Source of the DNA: DASWVC01 sp036401335
Lineage (GTDB): Bacteria > Verrucomicrobiota > Verrucomicrobiia > Chthoniobacterales > JAFAMB01
Assembly (NCBI GenBank): GCA_036401335.1
Contig: DASWVC010000083.1
Coordinates: 1 to 41,620 of the forward strand
Reading direction: 5' to 3'
Length of the DNA: 41,620 nucleotides
Part shown: positions 22,332 through 30,511 of the stretch, piece by piece
Layout of the letters: every line of letters starts with the position of its first letter
Position numbering within the stretch: the stretch's first letter is position 1
Position numbers and translations under genes: made by a program
The notes under the pieces: model-generated
What the model was told of the DNA's origin: nothing
Database searches by the model: none
Seen by the model: the letters and a program-made list of their open reading frames with translations, nothing else

Positions 22332-22916
22332 TTACCCGATGGCTGCTCCGGCCTGCGTGGCTTCGGGGATCTCGACCAACCGCCCGCTCTTCACGTCGTA
22401 CAGGTAACCATAAATCGGGATCGTCGCAGGCACGAGCGGGTGGGTGCGCAGTCGATGCACGTCGGTAACAACTGCCCGGCGAGGGTCTTTGATGGTCAGC
22501 CAATCAATGAACTCTCCCGCCTCCGATCCCGGGCCGGCCCCGGTGTCATGCCAGCCGTTCGCATCGACCCGCGCGGTTTCGAGGCTCTGGGCGAGCAACC
22601 CGCGCATGACCTCGTCGGTGAACAGTTCCATGCCGCAATCGGTGTGGTGGATGACGAACCACTCGCGCGTTCCAAGCAGCTTGTAGGAAATCACCAAAGA
22701 ACGAATGGCGTCGTCGCTGGCCCGTCCCCCGGCGTTGCGCACGACATGGGCATCTCCTTCCGCCAACCCCGCGAACTTGGTGGGGTCAAGCCGCGCGTCC
22801 ATGCAGGTCAGGATGGCGAAATGCCTGGCGGGAGGCAGGGCAAGGGCGTTCTTATCGCCGAAGGTATGGGCGTAAGCCTGATTGGCGGCAAGGACCTCGG
22901 AAAGAAGTGAACTCAT
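22332..22916 (-). CDS. Beta-class carbonic anhydrase
   Basis: A protein of 194 residues from ATG 22916. Zinc ligands are C38 of TCMDARLD, H91 and C94 of HHTDCGM, with the D40/R42 dyad. It interconverts CO2 and bicarbonate in the cytoplasm. The length and the VRNAGGRASDDAIRSLVIS stretch fit the single-domain Rv1284-like subgroup. A TTGACA hexamer (minus strand, 22987-22982) lies about 66 bases upstream, but the matching -10 (AGGGAT) is poor. Confidence 0.93.
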   Translation of the reverse strand: MSSLLSEVLAANQAYAHTFGDKNALALPPARHFAILTCMDARLDPTKFAGLAEGDAHVVRNAGGRASDDAIRSLVISYKLLGTREWFVIHHTDCGMELFTDEVMRGLLAQSLETARVDANGWHDTGAGPGSEAGEFIDWLTIKDPRRAVVTDVHRLRTHPLVPATIPIYGYLYDVKSGRLVEIPEATQAGAAIG

Positions 22917-23020
22917 GGTCGGCAAGCTGTGGGTGAGCGACGGGAGGGATTACCCTGCATCCCTAGAGGAAATTAGGATTTTGTCAACGGTTAGCCTGCC
23001 CGGCAGGGTCGCGCATCCCT

Positions 23021-23060
23021 ACGCGGCTCCTGGTAGGGGAGCTTGTCCCCAAGCGCCCCC
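23021..23060. repeat. GC-rich intergenic hairpin repeat, copy 1
   Basis: Begins ACGCG, continues with GGTAGGG (23032-23038) and folds as GGGGA/TCCCC. A related element lies at 30342-30380: the first 18 bases agree at 14 positions, and then each copy makes its own GC hairpin. It sits between the divergent carbonic anhydrase and csoR genes. Confidence 0.35.
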
Positions 23061-23144
23061 CATCCTTCAGCGCCTCCGGCTGAAACCGGTGGGCCGGCAT
23101 TTTGGCTAGCCGCTGCGGAACCCGTTTCAATGGCAGATTGAAGT

Positions 23145-23165
23145 TACCTATACATGGTATAGGTA
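23145..23165. promoter_or_regulatory. Palindromic operator before the CsoR-type gene
   Basis: TACCTATAC (23145-23153), ATG, GTATAGGTA (23157-23165): a perfect 9-bp inverted repeat. It ends six bases before the GTG start, so bound repressor would cover the promoter. TATACA and TATAGG inside it can act as -10 elements, with TTTCAA (23125-23130) 18 bases before TATACA. Palindromes of this size before csoR-copA operons are typical repressor sites; self-binding is inferred. Confidence 0.7.
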
Positions 23166-23171
23166 CATCCG

Positions 23172-23462
23172 GTGAAAAGCGGGACGCGCGATGAATTGAA
23201 GGTGCGGGTCAGGCGAATCGCCGGGCAGGTTGCCGGCATTCAGCGCATGGTCGAAGATGAGCGTTATTGTGTGGACATTCTTAACCAGGTTGCGGCTGTG
23301 CGCTCTGCTTTGGATGCCTTCGGCGTCGAACTGCTCCGCCAGCACATCGAAAGCTGTGTTCTTGGGCGGGGCAGCGGCCCCGAGCACGACAAGGCAAAAC
23401 CGATGGGCCGTCAGGAGTTGCTGGCTGAACTCAATAAAGCCATCGCCCGTTTTGTCAGGTAA
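23172..23462 (+). CDS. csoR: CsoR/RcnR-family metal-responsive repressor
   Basis: 96 residues, all-helical DUF156 fold. C33 (RYCVDILNQ), H58 and C62 (RQHIESC) give the Cys-His-Cys Cu(I) site of CsoR, rather than the His-rich site of RcnR. Copper binding should release it from DNA. It is followed 36 bases later by the copper ATPase gene. The GTG start has no Shine-Dalgarno sequence and lies close to the operator, so the mRNA may be nearly leaderless. Confidence 0.9.
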   Translation: MKSGTRDELKVRVRRIAGQVAGIQRMVEDERYCVDILNQVAAVRSALDAFGVELLRQHIESCVLGRGSGPEHDKAKPMGRQELLAELNKAIARFVR

Positions 23463-23498
23463 ACCGTGGGGCCGCGGGTTCGGGAGTAAACGATAAAC

Positions 23499-26042
23499 AT
23501 GAACGACCTGATTCACGGTGCCGAAGACGGGACTTTGTTCCCGGCCGGCTCCGGCCGCAACGTTTCCTCGAATGGCGTTCCGCCGCAGGCAGCCGTCGAT
23601 CCGGTCTGTGGCATGGAGGTGAATCCGGCCACTGCCCCCTTTGCCGACCGCGACGGAGAAAGGTTCTACTTTTGCTGCGAAGGCTGTCGGACGAGGTTTT
23701 TGAGTCGCCAAACGCCTGGCCCATCGACGGCTGCACCTTCGTTGTCCGGCCATCATCCGCCTGCCTCCTCCGTACCGCCGGCGACGCCTAAACCGGCCGG
23801 GACCCACGTGAAATACACATGTCCGATGCACCCCGAAGTCCAGGGTGACCGGCCGGGCGAATGCCCGAAGTGCGGCATGGCCCTGGAGCTCGCCATGCCG
23901 GCGGCCGCGTCCAGCAAGGTGAGCTACACCTGCCCGATGCATCCGGAAATCGAGCAGGACCATCCCGGCGCGTGCCCGAAGTGCGGCATGGCCCTGGAGC
24001 CAAAGGTTATGACTGAGGGATTGGGCAAGGAGAATGCCGAACTCGACGGCATGACGCGGCGCCTCTGGATTGGTGCGATTCTGACCTTGCCGGTGTTCCT
24101 TCTGGCGATGGTCCACCTGGTCCCGAACGCACCAGCCTGGGCGCTCGGCAACGGCTCACGATGGGTTCAGTTCCTGTCTGCGACCCCGGTGGTACTGTGG
24201 GCCGGTTGGCCGTTTTTCGTGCGAGGCTGGCGCTCTGTGGCCAGCCGTCAGTTCAACATGTTCACCCTGATTGCGCTCGGGATTGGCGCCGCTTACGCCT
24301 ACAGCGCGAGCGCGATGCTCGTTCCTCACCTGTTCCCGCATGCCGTCTCACACCACGGCAGCGGCACCGGCCGGGTTGGGCTTTATTTCGAAGCTGCGGC
24401 GATGATCACCGTGCTGGTGCTCCTGGGCCAAGTGCTCGAACTGCGTGCGCGTGCCCGGACCGGCAGCGCCCTTCGTGGGCTCCTTGACCTCGCGCCGAAA
24501 ACCGCCCGCCGCATCGGCCGGGACGGCCAGGAAACCGACGTGCCGCTTGAGCAGGTGGAGATTGGGGATCGGTTGCGCGTGCGACCAGGTGAAAAGGTCC
24601 CGGTCGACGGCGCGGTCGTCGAGGGCAGCACCTCGATTGACGAATCCATGCTCACGGGCGAGCCGCTGCCAAGTTCCAAAACCGTGGGCGACAAGACGGT
24701 GGGCGGCACGATCAATCTAGCAGGCGGTTTTGTCCTCGAGGCCGAACGCGTCGGCAGCGAGACCGTGCTTGCGCGCATCGTGGCGATGGTGGCTGAGGCG
24801 CAGCGCAGCCGTGCGCCCATCCAGGGTTTGGCCGACCGGGTGGCCGGATGGTTTGTTCCGGTCGTCCTGGCTGTTGCGGTAGTGACCTTCGGTTTGTGGG
24901 CGTGGCTCGGTCCGGAGCCACGATTTGCTTACGCGCTCGTCAACGCGGTGGCGGTGTTGATCATTGCTTGTCCGTGCGCGCTCGGCCTGGCCACGCCGAT
25001 GTCCATCATGGTGGGCATCGGACGCGGAGCGCAGGAAGGCGTTCTCATCCGGCACGCGGAGGCGTTGGAGAAATTAGAAAAAATCGACACCCTCGTCGTC
25101 GACAAAACCGGCACCCTGACGCAGGGCCGACCGCGCCTGACCAGGATTGTCGCTGCCTCCGGAATGAACGAAAACGAACTGTTGAGGGCGGCCGCTTCCC
25201 TGGAGCAGGGAAGCGAGCATCCCCTGGCGGCGGCGATCGTTGCGGCGGCGAAAGAACAAGGCGTCGGCTTTGACGCGACCGAGAATTTCGAGTCCTTCAC
25301 CGGCAGCGGGATCGAGGGCAAGGTTGGCGGTCGGGAAGTTGCCCTTGGCAGCCTGCGTTTTCTCCAAGGCCGTGGCGTGCCCAGCGTAGAAACGCTGGAG
25401 GTGGAGGGCGAGCGGCTCCAAGGCGAGGGACAAACCATAGTTTTTGTGGCCATTGAAGGCCGGCTGGCGGGTGTCCTGGGGGTCGCCGATCCGATCAAAG
25501 AGTCCACCCCGGAGGCCCTGCGTGAGCTGCGTCGCCGGGGCCTGAAGGTGGTCATGCTCACCGGTGATCATCGCCGCACGGCTTCTGCCGTAGCCGAGAA
25601 GCTCGGTTTGGAAGATGTGGAGGCCGGCGTAGGGCCCGAGGAGAAAGGGGAACGCATCAGGCAGATGCGCGCCGCAGGTAAGGTCGTCGCCATGGCCGGC
25701 GACGGCATCAATGATGCGCCGGCGCTGGCCGCGGCCGATGTTGGCATTGCCATGGGCACGGGCACGGACGTTGCCATCGAAAGCGCAGGGGTTACCTTGG
25801 TCAAGGGGGACCTTCGCGGCATCCTCAAGGCAGTGGCGCTGTCCAGCTCAACCATGCGCAACATCCGCCAGAATCTTTTCTTCGCCTTTATTTATAACGC
25901 GCTCGGCGTCCCGATTGCAGCCGGGCTGCTGTACCCTTTTTTCGGACTTTTACTTAATCCGGTGATTGCAGGGGCTGCCATGAGCCTGAGCTCCGTGTCG
26001 GTGATCGCCAATGCGCTTCGGTTGCGCTCGGCCCGGCTTTAA
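23499..26042 (+). CDS. copA: Copper-exporting P1B-type ATPase with YHS and two metal-binding modules
   Basis: 847 residues. The N-terminus holds a YHS domain (DPVCGM at 34-39, FCCEGC at 58-63) and two heavy-metal-binding modules of the YTCPMHPE...CPKCGM type (106-127 and 143-164), instead of the usual CxxC HMA domains. The core has LTGEP (about 385), CPC in IIACPCALGLATP (about 491), the phosphorylated Asp in DKTGTLTQG (about 535) and GDGINDAP (about 735). It pumps Cu(I) out of the cytoplasm. The CsoR-type gene just upstream should control it. Confidence 0.95.
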   Translation: MNDLIHGAEDGTLFPAGSGRNVSSNGVPPQAAVDPVCGMEVNPATAPFADRDGERFYFCCEGCRTRFLSRQTPGPSTAAPSLSGHHPPASSVPPATPKPAGTHVKYTCPMHPEVQGDRPGECPKCGMALELAMPAAASSKVSYTCPMHPEIEQDHPGACPKCGMALEPKVMTEGLGKENAELDGMTRRLWIGAILTLPVFLLAMVHLVPNAPAWALGNGSRWVQFLSATPVVLWAGWPFFVRGWRSVASRQFNMFTLIALGIGAAYAYSASAMLVPHLFPHAVSHHGSGTGRVGLYFEAAAMITVLVLLGQVLELRARARTGSALRGLLDLAPKTARRIGRDGQETDVPLEQVEIGDRLRVRPGEKVPVDGAVVEGSTSIDESMLTGEPLPSSKTVGDKTVGGTINLAGGFVLEAERVGSETVLARIVAMVAEAQRSRAPIQGLADRVAGWFVPVVLAVAVVTFGLWAWLGPEPRFAYALVNAVAVLIIACPCALGLATPMSIMVGIGRGAQEGVLIRHAEALEKLEKIDTLVVDKTGTLTQGRPRLTRIVAASGMNENELLRAAASLEQGSEHPLAAAIVAAAKEQGVGFDATENFESFTGSGIEGKVGGREVALGSLRFLQGRGVPSVETLEVEGERLQGEGQTIVFVAIEGRLAGVLGVADPIKESTPEALRELRRRGLKVVMLTGDHRRTASAVAEKLGLEDVEAGVGPEEKGERIRQMRAAGKVVAMAGDGINDAPALAAADVGIAMGTGTDVAIESAGVTLVKGDLRGILKAVALSSSTMRNIRQNLFFAFIYNALGVPIAAGLLYPFFGLLLNPVIAGAAMSLSSVSVIANALRLRSARL

Positions 26043-26078
26043 AAAAGCGCAGGAGGGCTGGAGGCAACCGGGGCGCTT
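26039..26078 (-). terminator. Candidate terminator of the nuclease-like gene
   Basis: On the minus strand AAGCGC (26078-26073) and GCGCTT (26050-26045) form a 6-bp stem directly followed by TTTT. The loop is long (22 nt), which weakens the call. It lies between convergent gene ends; its left edge overlaps the copA stop codon. Confidence 0.35.
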
Positions 26079-26092
26079 CCCCAACCCGGCCA

Positions 26093-27016
26093 TCACTCAG
26101 CCCCGGCGTGAGCGGGCATGAGACCAACCGGAACCAGGCCCGGCGCTGGTCCGTTAACAAAATCAGCATGCTCGATCAGCCCTAAGGCGGACGCCTCCAG
26201 GCAAATATGCTGCTCCGTTGAGGCTGTTTCCGCGCTCGACGCTTTCAGGCACACGGTAAGCGGCAGCGGCGTTCGAAAGCCGACGGGGATCACTGCGACC
26301 AATCGATCCTCGTCCGGCAGCAAAGGCTTGTGGGCCCGTAGCATTCTTGGGTTCACACAGCCTTTGGTCTCGTCCGCCCATTGGTTTTCGTCGTGGTGAA
26401 GGCTCACGCAGCCCGTCGGGGAATGCGCAAGTTCCACCCTCAGACTCCGGACGGCGCTACTACCGCCGCCGTGGCAAACCGAAACGTAAAGGTAATGCGT
26501 TAGCCCGGCCTGCGGACCTGCCGGGCGGATTCGCAACTTTCCGTGCACGCCCGCCGGCTCCCCGCCCGCCACGGTTGCGCCAAAACGACGGAGCAGTTCA
26601 AGGGCGGAGCGACTGCCCGATTCTCTCAGCCACTTTGAGAGCTCATTGCCATCGACCAGTTCAACGGGCACGGGCTGAAGGGCCCGCCACTGGTTAAACC
26701 AGCGAAGGTCCGCCGGGGTGGTGCGTGTCGGCGTGCAGAGCACCCACCGGCGTAGTTGATGGAGCTCTTTGATCGCCTGCTGCAAACCATTGCGGATTTC
26801 ACGGCGTTGACGGCTTTCCCAGCGCCCTACAAAATACTTGGGCTGGTAGGCCGTCACCTCCTGCGTGTTGCCGACGCACGTCTTGCCCTCCGCCGCATCG
26901 CTTCGCCACACGTCCGCACCAAACCGGTCGCGAAGCAGGGCATCAACGACGGCACCAAACGCTCGGTAGGGTGCGGGGAGAAGAAACTCGAGTTGTTCAA
27001 AGGGATTTAAAGCCAT
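26093..27016 (-). CDS. Protein with a PD-(D/E)XK-like N-domain and a C-terminal beta domain
   Basis: 307 residues from ATG 27016. Residues about 20-140 recall restriction-endonuclease-like domains found at the N-terminus of some defence NTPases: a VVDALLRDRFGADVW helix, YQPKYF with the likely catalytic Lys, RQRREIRNGLQQAI, RRWVLCTPTRTTPADLRWF and ELVDGNELSKWL. The acidic residues usually placed before QxK are not clear (E of QEVTAYQPK is a candidate), so activity is uncertain. Residues 175-300 look like a beta-sandwich. It stands alone, convergent with copA. Assignment by eye only. Confidence 0.6.
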   Translation of the reverse strand: MALNPFEQLEFLLPAPYRAFGAVVDALLRDRFGADVWRSDAAEGKTCVGNTQEVTAYQPKYFVGRWESRQRREIRNGLQQAIKELHQLRRWVLCTPTRTTPADLRWFNQWRALQPVPVELVDGNELSKWLRESGSRSALELLRRFGATVAGGEPAGVHGKLRIRPAGPQAGLTHYLYVSVCHGGGSSAVRSLRVELAHSPTGCVSLHHDENQWADETKGCVNPRMLRAHKPLLPDEDRLVAVIPVGFRTPLPLTVCLKASSAETASTEQHICLEASALGLIEHADFVNGPAPGLVPVGLMPAHAGAE

Positions 27017-27342
27017 AGTCCGTCGCTGAGCACAAGTTCGGGAAGCTGCAGAAGTCTGTGTCAATCGTTGTCGGCGCTACCTCGACGGCGTCGTACCGTC
27101 GCAGCCACCGGTCCTAGGCCATCAACACCCAGGTCGCCATCACCCGATCGGATGAGGACGCCGTAATGATCCGTCAAAACTGCTTGTCGCGGCTCCCTGA
27201 AGGCCAGGTAAGTGTAACACGTGCATGATCCAGCGAACTTGAGAATCCACCCATACGCCTGCACACTATGGACGCCTGCGCTCCCCCCGGTATTCGACCG
27301 CCGTGGGAAAAGCGCCCACGACTGGAACCTCAACGAGATCCG
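27017..27342. other. 326-bp divergent gap without a supported gene
   Basis: Lies between the nuclease-like gene and arsS, which diverge, so it should hold both promoters. I see no clear -35/-10 pair and no strong dyad. A 90-codon minus-strand frame (27333-27061) is open but has no ribosome-binding site and no recognisable domain. Confidence 0.4.
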
Positions 27343-28320
27343 ATGAACCCTGCACCCGTCACCAGCCGCTTTGCCGCGATCCTCGCTGAACGCGGCCTAC
27401 CCTTGCGACGTGGCCGTCCTGAAATCCTGCAGATCAACGTCGGCAAGCTTTGTAACCTCACCTGCATTCACTGCCATGTGAACGCCGGGCCGCGTCGAAG
27501 GGAGATCATGACCCGCGAAACCATCGACCGGATCATCGATTGGTTGGCCGGGACTGACCTTGGGACGGTCGACGTCACCGGTGGTGCCCCGGAGATGATT
27601 CCTGACTTTCGCCACTTGATTACCCGCCTTCGCTCCCTGAGGCCCCTTGGGCGGCTTCTGGACCGTTGCAACCTTAGCATCCTGCTCGATCCCTGTTTCG
27701 CCGGGACGGCTGAGTTTCTCGCGGAACAGCAAGTGGAGGTCGTGGCCTCGTTGCCGTGCTACGGCCCGGAAAACGTGGATGAGCAGCGCGGCGAGGGTGT
27801 TTTCCAGGCAAGCATCGCGGCCCTCCAACTCTTGAACCGGCTCGGCTACGGGCGGCGGCCTGAATTGCCTCTGCACTTGGTTTACAATCCGAACGGCGAT
27901 TTTCTTCCGGGTCCGCAGCAACAGTTGGAAACGGATTACAAACGCGTACTGCAGGCGCAGTACGGCATCACCTTCAATTCCCTTTATACCCTTGCAAATT
28001 TGCCGATCGCGCGTTTTGCCAGCTGGCTTCGACACGAACGCAAGTACGAGGCGTACCTTGACCTCCTGGTTGCAGCGTTCAACCCCGCCACGGTGGAAGG
28101 CTTGATGTGCCGCAACACGATCAGCGTAGGCTGGACCGGCGAAGTCTACGATTGTGATTTCAATCAGATGTTGAACCTGCCCCTCGGAGGCAAAAGGGGA
28201 GCCCATGTGTGGGACCTTGTTCCTGCCAGCCTTGAGGGATGGGCCATTGCCACCGGGTCTCATTGCTTTGGTTGCACGGCCGGTGCAGGGTCGAGCTGCG
28301 GCGGCGCCCTGACCGGTTAA
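27343..28320 (+). CDS. arsS: Arsenosugar biosynthesis radical SAM protein ArsS
   Basis: 325 residues from ATG 27343. The radical-SAM 4Fe-4S site is CNLTCIHC (C37, C41, C44), in the family string LQINVGKLCNLTCIHCHVNA. VDVTGGAPEM binds SAM. The C-terminus CFGCTAGAGSSCGGAL carries the extra cysteines typical of ArsS. ArsS transfers a 5'-deoxyadenosyl group to dimethylarsinous acid, the first committed step to arsenosugars, after ArsM methylation. No intact arsM is seen; a methyltransferase remnant starts directly at the 3' end, on the other strand. All visible positions carry Cys, not Sec. Confidence 0.92.
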   Translation: MNPAPVTSRFAAILAERGLPLRRGRPEILQINVGKLCNLTCIHCHVNAGPRRREIMTRETIDRIIDWLAGTDLGTVDVTGGAPEMIPDFRHLITRLRSLRPLGRLLDRCNLSILLDPCFAGTAEFLAEQQVEVVASLPCYGPENVDEQRGEGVFQASIAALQLLNRLGYGRRPELPLHLVYNPNGDFLPGPQQQLETDYKRVLQAQYGITFNSLYTLANLPIARFASWLRHERKYEAYLDLLVAAFNPATVEGLMCRNTISVGWTGEVYDCDFNQMLNLPLGGKRGAHVWDLVPASLEGWAIATGSHCFGCTAGAGSSCGGALTG

Positions 28321-28548
28321 GCCATCGCAAATCCCACTGCCTCGAACCAGGTCTGGGCAAACAGGGCGTCTGGATCACGCGCCCACTGACGAAGCACGTT
28401 CCCTTCAGCCGCTTTGTCCATAAACATTGCCTTCCTGAAATGTTATTGGAACTCCTGCGCGCTTGGCTGCTTTCCGTGCTCGCTCCAGGTCCTCGGCGCT
28501 GAGGTCAAGGCCCACGGTTTCGCCCGCTGTGTTGCGCGTGGCCGGCAT
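28317..28548 (-). pseudogene. Remnant of a SAM methyltransferase next to arsS
   Basis: On the minus strand ATG 28548 opens a 47-codon frame with VGLDLSAEDLERARKAAKRA and then GVPITFQEGN, the motif II region of class I methyltransferases. It stops at 28405. A neighbouring frame then carries a plausible C-terminus (RQWARDPDALFAQTWFEAVG) ending at 28317, inside the arsS stop codon. The SAM-binding motif I and most of the core are missing, so this is a decayed, internally deleted gene. An origin as an ArsM-type or UbiE-type methyltransferase is possible but unproven. Confidence 0.45.
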
Positions 28549-28564
28549 GCTCTCAGTCGTTTTG

Positions 28565-28861
28565 TCAGTCAGGCACTCCCTCCACGATCACCAGCTTCCG
28601 AGGGCCGGCCCGGTGCCGGATTTCGAGCGCCGGGGCATAGTCGGCTGAGTGGTACCATTCGCGGGCCCGCTCGGTGCTCGGAAACTCGAGCACCACCATG
28701 CTTGAAGGCGTCCAGTTTCCCTCCAACGTTTCGGGCTTGCCCCCTCGCACCAAATATCGGCCGCCATGCTTCGCCACCGAAGCGGCGGCAATGGTACGGT
28801 AACGGTCGAGGATTTCAGGATCGGTTACTTGTTCGATTTCGACGATGACATAGGCGGGCAT
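28565..28861 (-). CDS. DUF1330 family protein
   Basis: 98 residues; AAGGA lies before the ATG at 28861. AYVIVEIEQVTDPEILDRYR, GGRYLVRGGKPETLEG and AREWYHSADYAPALEIR are the family landmarks. DUF1330 has a dimeric ferredoxin-like alpha/beta fold, similar to Dabb and EthD proteins, and no settled biochemical role. Confidence 0.9.
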   Translation of the reverse strand: MPAYVIVEIEQVTDPEILDRYRTIAAASVAKHGGRYLVRGGKPETLEGNWTPSSMVVLEFPSTERAREWYHSADYAPALEIRHRAGPRKLVIVEGVPD

Positions 28862-28984
28862 GTCTTATCCTTTCACGTGGCAAACGGCTGATCCAGAACT
28901 TAGACGCCTTTGGGCAGTCAACGGGCATCCTCCAAATTTGTTGCCGCCAGGGAAGCCGCAGGAACACCGCTTCCACTGCTACAA

Positions 28985-30211
28985 TTACCTAGCGGCCTCC
29001 TCGATCCAGGGCTCACGCCTCACCGGGATTCCAGTCATCAACAGAAATGACACAATCAGGAGGGCGCTGCCGGTCCAGAAAGGCGCTTTGCCGAAGTCGG
29101 GCGTGTGCTTTGAATTCAACGTCAACAACCAACCGCCGGCGATCGGCCCCAGGCACCGGCCCATGCTGGCGGACGCCTGCAGCAGGCCCATCACCCGCCC
29201 CTGCCAAAAGGCATTAACACTGCGCGAAGCCAGCCCGCTCACGGTCGGGTTGATCAACGAATTTCCGGCCGCAATCCCGCCGCACGCCACCGCCAGCGCC
29301 CCGATGCTTTGGACCAGCGGCAGCGCAAAAAGGCTGCACGCAAGAATGGCTGCTCCGGCCAGCGCGAGCCGTTTTTCCGTAAACCGGCTCAGCAGGGGCC
29401 CGATCAGCCGTGCCTGGATGATCACCGCAATGACGCCGATGCCCGCAAAAACGTACCCATTCTGAGTTGCCCCGAACCCGAAACGATCCTCCGTAAAGAT
29501 CGCGAAAAACGCCGTCATCAGGGCAAAGCCGAACATCATAAAGAAGTAGGCCGTCAGAAGCGGTCCGACGGTACTTCCACGCCCTTGCTGAAAAACCGTC
29601 AATAGTGGTTCACCTTGACGATGGATCCTCGTTGCTTTCGAGAGACTTTCCGGCAGGACGAGCCAAATCAACACGGCATTTGCCGCGGCGAGGGCACCCG
29701 CAAAATAGAAGGGCGTCGAAAGCGACATTTGGCTAAGCACACCCCCCAGCAATGGTCCGCAGATGAACCCCAGCCCGAACGCCGCCCCGAGCAGTCCCAT
29801 GCCTTTGGAGCGACCAGATTCCGGAGTAACGTCCGCAACGTACGCTTGGGTGGCAGAAACGTTTGCGCCGAAGATCCCGTCGATGGTGCGGGCGATAAAC
29901 AACCAAACCAGGGTGTTCGCCGCTCCCATGATGAAAAATCCGGCTGCTTGTCCGACGGTGCTGAGAAGCAGGATCGATTTGCGTCCGAAACGATCGGAGA
30001 GGATCCCGACCAGCGGCGAAAACAGGAATCCCATCCCCGAGTACACGGCAAGCAATGTGCCGATGGTGAACGGCGACGCGCCAAAGCGCTCTGTGTACAA
30101 CGGCAGAACAGGCACAACAATTCCAAAACCGACCATGTCAATAAACACCGTCAAAAAAAGGATCTGCAAGGCGTGAGCCGATCCGGATGGTTCAGGGTTG
30201 TCGGATTTCAT
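28985..30211 (-). CDS. MFS drug/metabolite exporter, TetA-like
   Basis: 408 residues, 12 TM segments. Motif A between TM2 and TM3 is GILSDRFGRKS; the N-terminal FIDMVGFGIVVPVLPLYTER string and the SGRSKGMGLLGAAFGLGFICGP-type motif C place it with TetA/DHA1 proton antiporters. It likely exports a drug or toxic metabolite across the inner membrane. The start is ATG 30211, without a clear Shine-Dalgarno site. A perfect dyad 32-50 bases upstream may be the binding site of a repressor not encoded nearby. Confidence 0.9.
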   Translation of the reverse strand: MKSDNPEPSGSAHALQILFLTVFIDMVGFGIVVPVLPLYTERFGASPFTIGTLLAVYSGMGFLFSPLVGILSDRFGRKSILLLSTVGQAAGFFIMGAANTLVWLFIARTIDGIFGANVSATQAYVADVTPESGRSKGMGLLGAAFGLGFICGPLLGGVLSQMSLSTPFYFAGALAAANAVLIWLVLPESLSKATRIHRQGEPLLTVFQQGRGSTVGPLLTAYFFMMFGFALMTAFFAIFTEDRFGFGATQNGYVFAGIGVIAVIIQARLIGPLLSRFTEKRLALAGAAILACSLFALPLVQSIGALAVACGGIAAGNSLINPTVSGLASRSVNAFWQGRVMGLLQASASMGRCLGPIAGGWLLTLNSKHTPDFGKAPFWTGSALLIVSFLLMTGIPVRREPWIEEAAR

Positions 30212-30242
30212 GCAACACGTTCAATTCCGCCGCCTCCGCCAC

Positions 30243-30261
30243 CCGTCTCTGTAAGAGACGG
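30243..30261. promoter_or_regulatory. Perfect 8-bp dyad upstream of the MFS gene
   Basis: CCGTCTCT (30243-30250), GTA, AGAGACGG (30254-30261). The short 3-nt centre and the position 32-50 bases before the MFS start suit either an operator for a TetR/MarR-type repressor or a stable 5'-UTR hairpin. Confidence 0.45.
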
Positions 30262-30341
30262 TGTGCCCGGAAGTTACCGGAACAGGGTACATCCGTTGAG
30301 CCGCCGGCGCACGTGCACCGTTCGGCAGGGCCAGTGTGCCC

Positions 30342-30380
30342 ACGCGACCTCCGGTAGGGCGGCGACCCCCCTTCGCCGCA
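30342..30380. repeat. GC-rich intergenic hairpin repeat, copy 2
   Basis: ACGCG then GGTAGGG (30353-30359) and the stem CGGCGA/TCGCCG (30360-30365, 30373-30378). Similar in plan to the element at 23021-23060. It lies in the 300-bp divergent gap between the MFS and BKACE genes; apart from this and the dyad at 30243, I see nothing else there. Confidence 0.35.
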
Positions 30381-30511
30381 GCCGTCGCAGGGCGCGGAAT
30401 AGAACTTTGACCAGCGGTGTAAGAACGGCGGTCCGGCGTGGGCTGAAGTTTGATTTTTCTTTTTGATCGTTGAGCTTAACCCTCCACCGATCCTGTTTAT
30501 TTGCCCGTTTC

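Noticed and set aside
27061..27333. 90-codon minus-strand frame before arsS
   Set aside because: No ribosome-binding site, no recognisable domain, and it lies in the shared promoter region of two divergent genes.
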